Origin: Rickettsiales bacterium
GTDB lineage: Bacteria > Pseudomonadota > Alphaproteobacteria > Rickettsiales > JALZUV01
Direction of reading: 5' to 3'
Length of the DNA: 16,530 nucleotides
Assembly (NCBI GenBank): GCA_023301245.1
Contig: JALZUV010000116.1
Coordinates: forward strand, 1-16,530
Position numbers and translations under genes: made by a program. Below are positions 13,112 through 16,530 of this stretch, one piece after another. Under the pieces are notes generated by a model, which saw only the letters and a program-made list of their open reading frames with translations, did no database searches and was not told the DNA's origin. Position 1 is the first letter of the stretch, and each line of letters begins with the position of its first letter.

Positions 13112-15007
13112 TTATAATTGTCCTTTTACTAAATTATCAACCGCTTCAGGGTTTAATAAGGTCGATATATCGCCGAGCTTTTTATAATCATCTTGGGTTT
13201 TTACTTCGCCTTCCGCAATTTTTCGCAATATACGGCGCATAATTTTACCGCTGCGTGTTTTGGGCAGCCCGTTGGGAGCATCCTGAATTTTCTCGCATAA
13301 AGCAATCGGGCCAATGTCGGTGCGAATTTGTAAATTGAGGCTTTTGCGTAAATCATCATCCAGTGTAAAGCCGTCATTGAGGGTGACATAGGCGTAAATG
13401 GCTTGGCCCTTCACCTCTTGGCTGAAACCTACTACAGCCGACTCTGCGACTGCCTTATGGCCATTGAGGGCTGCTTCTACTTCGGCGGTGCCTATGCGAT
13501 GGCCACTCACGTTAATTACATCATCCATGCGGCCTTCTATCCAGTAATAGCCATCTTCGTCTTTACGTGCAGCATCGCCGCTAAAATAATGGTTGGGGTA
13601 GGCGCTAAAATAAGTTTCGACAAACCGTTGATGGTCGTTCCATATCGTGCGTGCTTGCCCCGGCCAGCTATCTTTAATGCATAAGGCACCTCGAGTGTCG
13701 CTTTGCTTGCCTTGTGTATCGATTAGCACAGGCTGAATGCCAAAATAAGGGAAGGTGGCGCTGCCGGCCTTTGTTTCCCACGCATGCGCAATAGGGGTGA
13801 GCATGTGGCCGCCCGTTTCGGTTTGCCACCATGTATCGACAATAGGGCAGCGCTTTTCCCCGACTATTTCATTATACCAATTCCATGCAGCAGGGTTGAT
13901 AGGTTCGCCAACCGAACCTAAAACCTTCAACGAACTACGGTTCGTATTCTTCACAAAGTCATTGCCCTCTTTCATCAACGTGCGAATGGCGGTGGGAGCA
14001 GTGTAAAATTGTGTGACCTTATATTTATCGACTATCTGCCAGAAGCGGCTGGCATCAGGGTAAGTGGGCACGCCTTCAAATATTAGCGTGGTTGCCCCTG
14101 CTGCAAGTGGGCCATAAACAATGTAACTATGCCCTGTTATCCAGCCAACATCGGCGGTGCAGCAGTAAATATCGTCTTGCGCGTAATCGAACACATTTTC
14201 GAATGTATGTTTGGCGTAAAGCAAATACCCCGCGCTACTATGCTGCAAGCCCTTGGGTTGACCTGTGGAGCCTGAAGTATAAAGAATGAATAGCGGATGT
14301 TCTGCATCAAAGGCTTGCGCTTCATGCTCATCGCTCGCATTTTCTTGTAACTCGTGCCACCAAATATCGCGCCCCTCGTGCCAGTTAATTTCGCCGCCAG
14401 TGCGTTTTACCACGAGCACTTTCTGCTCATCCAAGCCCTCAACGGCTTTATCGACATTGGCTTTTAGCGCAATGCGTTTGGCTCCGCGTAAGCCTTCATC
14501 AGTGGTGATGGTCAGGTGGCTATCGCAATCTTCAATGCGTCCGCGTAATGCGGCGGGCGAAAAACCAGCGAACACTACCGAATGTATGGCGCCAATACGC
14601 GCACAGGCGAGCATCGCAATAGCGGTTTCTGGCACCATCGGCATATAAATGGTGACGCGTTCTCCTGCCTTCACGCCGAGGCCTCTAAGCATATTCGCAC
14701 ATTGATTGACGCGCTTGGCGAGTTGCGCATAGGTGAGGGTGATGCTGGCCTCAGTAGGGTCGTTAGGTTCCCAAATAATGGCGGGCTGGTTGGCGCGGGT
14801 AGCTAAATGCCTATCGACACAATTTTGTGCCACATTCATTTGCCCACCTTCAAACCAGCGGATGGAAATATTATCTTTTGCGAAGGAAGTGTTCTTCACC
14901 GTATCCCACGGTTTATGCCACGTTAGCTGCTTGGCGGCGTCACCCCAAAATTTGTCAGGGTTGCTACAGCTTTGTTTGTAATCTTGTTGATATTCTTCGT
15001 AACGCAT
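13112..15007 (-). CDS. acs: Acetyl-CoA synthetase (AMP-forming)
   Basis: Acs activates acetate to acetyl-CoA through acetyl-AMP, allowing growth on acetate. Motifs are complete: the ATP-binding loop YTSGSTGQPKG (243-253), the acyl-pocket block TWWQTETGG (392-400) whose tryptophans restrict the pocket to short acyl groups, the hinge region YYWIEGRMDDVINVSGHRIG, and the C-terminal PKTRSGKIMRR. In that last motif, Lys588 is the residue expected to be regulated by acetylation. Length is 631, slightly shorter than the usual ~650. The open frame reaches 15085, but the ATG at 15007 has GGGAG six bases upstream and matches the family start. The longer form would overlap the divergent PAP2 gene. A TATAAT lies 21 bases before the ATG. 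It is co-transcribed with the DUF1294 gene. Confidence 0.97.
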   Translation of the reverse strand: MRYEEYQQDYKQSCSNPDKFWGDAAKQLTWHKPWDTVKNTSFAKDNISIRWFEGGQMNVAQNCVDRHLATRANQPAIIWEPNDPTEASITLTYAQLAKRVNQCANMLRGLGVKAGERVTIYMPMVPETAIAMLACARIGAIHSVVFAGFSPAALRGRIEDCDSHLTITTDEGLRGAKRIALKANVDKAVEGLDEQKVLVVKRTGGEINWHEGRDIWWHELQENASDEHEAQAFDAEHPLFILYTSGSTGQPKGLQHSSAGYLLYAKHTFENVFDYAQDDIYCCTADVGWITGHSYIVYGPLAAGATTLIFEGVPTYPDASRFWQIVDKYKVTQFYTAPTAIRTLMKEGNDFVKNTNRSSLKVLGSVGEPINPAAWNWYNEIVGEKRCPIVDTWWQTETGGHMLTPIAHAWETKAGSATFPYFGIQPVLIDTQGKQSDTRGALCIKDSWPGQARTIWNDHQRFVETYFSAYPNHYFSGDAARKDEDGYYWIEGRMDDVINVSGHRIGTAEVEAALNGHKAVAESAVVGFSQEVKGQAIYAYVTLNDGFTLDDDLRKSLNLQIRTDIGPIALCEKIQDAPNGLPKTRSGKIMRRILRKIAEGEVKTQDDYKKLGDISTLLNPEAVDNLVKGQL

Positions 15008-15028
15008 CAAAGGCTCCCTTTTTAGATG

Positions 15029-15058
15029 ATTATAGCTTAGATTAAAAAAATATGTCTT
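15029..15058 (-). promoter_or_regulatory. Candidate acs promoter
   Basis: Read on the minus strand, TATAAT at 15034-15029 is a perfect -10 box. AAGACA at 15058-15053 matches four of six bases of TTGACA with an 18-base spacer. The -35 would lie over the start of the divergent PAP2 gene. The acs leader would be about 15 bases, just long enough for its GGGAG ribosome-binding site. The whole divergent gap is only 44 bases. Confidence 0.45.
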
Positions 15059-16029
15059 GGAAAGAATATTTAGGGTTTGAATCACCCAAAGTGATGAAAG
15101 CGAGCGTCATTATCGTCGCTTTATTAGGCGTAATTGTTAGTGGTATAAGCTGGGCAAGCTCTCTGCAGATAGCGATGCCTGGTGCTGGGGTTTTATCCAT
15201 TCTAGGCTCGTACGGCTTTTATCCGATGGTGGTTGTCTTTTGCATGTATTTTATTTATTCCCTTTGTGCAAAAGAACTGCGCGACCCTGCAATAATAAGG
15301 CAGCTGATAAGCGATGTTTTTTATATTCTAATATTATGTTTTGCGCTCCTGCTACACATTAATCTTAAGTCGTGGAGCTTACTGATTAACCCTGAATTAT
15401 ATGATGATTTTTATTGGCAAGGCGAACAACTGACAAAGCCAGTCACTGATGGATTATTATTTATTCGTTCTTATTTAGCGCAAACGGACGATTTTAATAA
15501 TTTTTACCAAATGGGATATCTTACTATCTTTATGTTTGTGTTCGGCTTTATTATGATTGCCGATAGAAGGAAGTATCTTCGTTTTTATCTGGCGCTACTT
15601 ATCATGGTTGCGATAGGTGCATTCTCTTATTATATTACTCCCGCACTTGGGCCATTTATTTATGGCGACGGGCATAATTTAATTGCGAATGAAACATTTC
15701 CGATACTGCTAGAAAACTATCATGAAATGAAAGCTGGCGGAGTAGAAGGCTATAATGCCAATACCGCTAAATATTTGGGAGGCACGCTCGCTGCTGTTCC
15801 GTCATTTCATGTGGCCACCTGTTTCTTGGCGGTGTGGGGGCTATGGATAAGTACCACGAGCATTTTATTGCGGTTAGCGAGTGTCGGATATTTAACGTTT
15901 GTTATCTTGGAAAGCATCTGGACAAAATGGCATTATTTTATTGATGCTCCCGCGGGTATTGCTGTAGCATTAATGAGTATTTGGATAATGCAAAAAATCT
16001 TAGATAGGGAAGAAAAATCCAATGAATAA
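15052..16029 (+). CDS. PAP2/AUR1-like integral membrane phosphatase or lipid transferase
   Basis: This 325-residue polytopic membrane protein has PAP2-superfamily active-site motifs of the AUR1/PAP2_3 type. These are ITPALGP (195-201), VPSFHVA (249-255, His253) and KWHYFIDAPAG (292-302, with His294 and Asp298), separated by hydrophobic helices. Further membrane segments lie near 16-38, 50-72, 85-103, 152-170 and 178-195. Members remove phosphate from lipids or transfer phospho-head groups, as in inositol phosphorylceramide synthase, with the active site facing outside the cytoplasm. The substrate here cannot be told. The ATG at 15052 has no clear ribosome-binding site, although the AT-rich 44-base gap supports a short leader. 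The last eight bases overlap the start of icd, implying coupled translation. Confidence 0.82.
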   Translation: MSWKEYLGFESPKVMKASVIIVALLGVIVSGISWASSLQIAMPGAGVLSILGSYGFYPMVVVFCMYFIYSLCAKELRDPAIIRQLISDVFYILILCFALLLHINLKSWSLLINPELYDDFYWQGEQLTKPVTDGLLFIRSYLAQTDDFNNFYQMGYLTIFMFVFGFIMIADRRKYLRFYLALLIMVAIGAFSYYITPALGPFIYGDGHNLIANETFPILLENYHEMKAGGVEGYNANTAKYLGGTLAAVPSFHVATCFLAVWGLWISTTSILLRLASVGYLTFVILESIWTKWHYFIDAPAGIAVALMSIWIMQKILDREEKSNE

Positions 16030-16530
16030 AATCACCGTAAAAAACCCGATTGTTGAAATTGATGGCGATGAAATGACGCGTATTCTTTGGGCGTGGATTA
16101 AAGAATTATTGCTTGAGCCTTATTTAACTATCGATTTAAAATATTTTGATTTGGGCATTGAATCGCGCGATGCAACGGATGATAAAATTACTGTTGATGC
16201 GGCGAATGCTATTAAACAATATGGCGTAGGCGTTAAATGCGCGACTATTACGCCCGATGAAACACGAGTAGAAGAGTTCGGCTTGAAGCGAATGTATCGT
16301 TCGCCCAATGGCACTATCCGTAATATCCTCGGCGGCACTATTTTTCGTGCGCCTATTATTTGCAAAAACATTCCCAAATATGTCGGTGGGTGGAATAAGC
16401 CGATTATTGTTGGCCGTCATGCTTTTGGTGACCAATATCGTGCGACCGATTTGGTGGTGGAAGAACCCGGTAAGCTCACCATGAAATTTGAACCTGCAAG
16501 CGGTGGCGAAGCTATGGAGTGGGAGATTTT
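16022..16530 (+). CDS. icd: NADP-dependent isocitrate dehydrogenase, 5' part
   Basis: This gene runs off the right edge; 169 residues are seen with no stop. It begins MNKITVKNPIVEIDGDEMTR, typical of the homodimeric NADP-dependent isocitrate dehydrogenase shared by many Alphaproteobacteria and eukaryotic organelles, which oxidises isocitrate to 2-oxoglutarate and yields NADPH. The isocitrate-binding serine and arginines are visible in SPNGTIRNILGGTIFRAPI, followed by GRHAFGDQYRATDL. The ATG lies inside the last codons of the PAP2-like gene (ATGAATAA, eight-base overlap), with AGGGA about 11 bases upstream. No separate promoter is seen close by, so at least part of its expression should come from the upstream transcript. 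The enzyme class is well supported by these N-terminal blocks. Confidence 0.95.
   Translation, partial: MNKITVKNPIVEIDGDEMTRILWAWIKELLLEPYLTIDLKYFDLGIESRDATDDKITVDAANAIKQYGVGVKCATITPDETRVEEFGLKRMYRSPNGTIRNILGGTIFRAPIICKNIPKYVGGWNKPIIVGRHAFGDQYRATDLVVEEPGKLTMKFEPASGGEAMEWEI

Noticed and set aside
14286..14648. Plus-strand open frames opposite acs (several, 13403-15045)
   Set aside because: Shadows of the acs coding sequence; Ser/Cys-rich translations without family features.
15008..15085. N-terminal extension of acs to 15085
   Set aside because: It covers the divergent PAP2 start and the likely acs promoter. The ATG at 15007 has a good ribosome-binding site.
1..16530. Mobile elements, phage genes, CRISPR or a dedicated defence system
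   Set aside because: No transposase, integrase, terminal inverted repeats, regularly spaced repeats or defence-type domains were found. Content is core metabolism plus envelope genes.

Overview
The window looks like a chromosomal segment of an alphaproteobacterium with moderate G+C (by eye below 50 %). The RsfS core (LDDDKAEEI...GKSSFADYMIVASG), an IalB-family secreted protein, a DUF1223 protein, the long N-terminal extension of GTP cyclohydrolase II and the proA-nadD-rsfS gene order all point that way. A pilT-pilU pair indicates type IVa pili, which are not universal in that class. I cannot name a genus from sequence alone. No rRNA, tRNA, CRISPR array, insertion sequence or prophage gene was seen.

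Layout. (1) 14-2293, minus strand: proA, nadD and rsfS form a tight, overlapping operon. (2) 2314-2873, plus strand: queD (queuosine precursor synthesis) is followed two bases later by a 45-residue lipoprotein gene. (3) 2870-5761, minus strand: a winged-helix regulator, an IalB-like secreted protein, rlmN and a DUF1223 protein lie head to tail. (4) 5791-6702, plus strand: ribA. (5) 6704-7219, plus strand: a single-gene unit for a small basic protein of unknown function, with a Pho-box-like direct repeat, a TATAAT box and a strong hairpin terminator. (6) 7240-8058, minus strand: an exported M23 peptidase. (7) 8162-12686, plus strand: a large exported proline-rich TPR protein followed by pilT and pilU, a likely pilus retraction unit. 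(8) 12683-15007, minus strand: acs (acetyl-CoA synthetase) followed directly by a DUF1294 membrane protein. (9) 15052 to the right edge, plus strand: a PAP2/AUR1-like membrane phosphatase whose end overlaps the start of icd (NADP isocitrate dehydrogenase), which runs off the window.

How it fits together. Most genes are core metabolism or RNA modification: proline, NAD, queuosine, riboflavin, acetate activation, TCA cycle, ribosome silencing and 23S/tRNA methylation. The accessory content is mainly envelope-related: two exported proteins of unknown role, a mini-lipoprotein, an M23 peptidase, and the TPR-PilT-PilU cluster. The genome is very compact. Divergent gene pairs are separated by only 20, 29 and 44 bases, two convergent pairs share four bases at their stop codons, and several starts are non-ATG or lack a clear Shine-Dalgarno sequence, so some genes may have leaderless or nearly leaderless mRNAs.

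The items most worth following up are the Pho-box-controlled small orphan protein, the TPR protein tied to pilT-pilU, the overlooked 45-residue lipoprotein, and the near-symmetric TATA cores between divergent genes.
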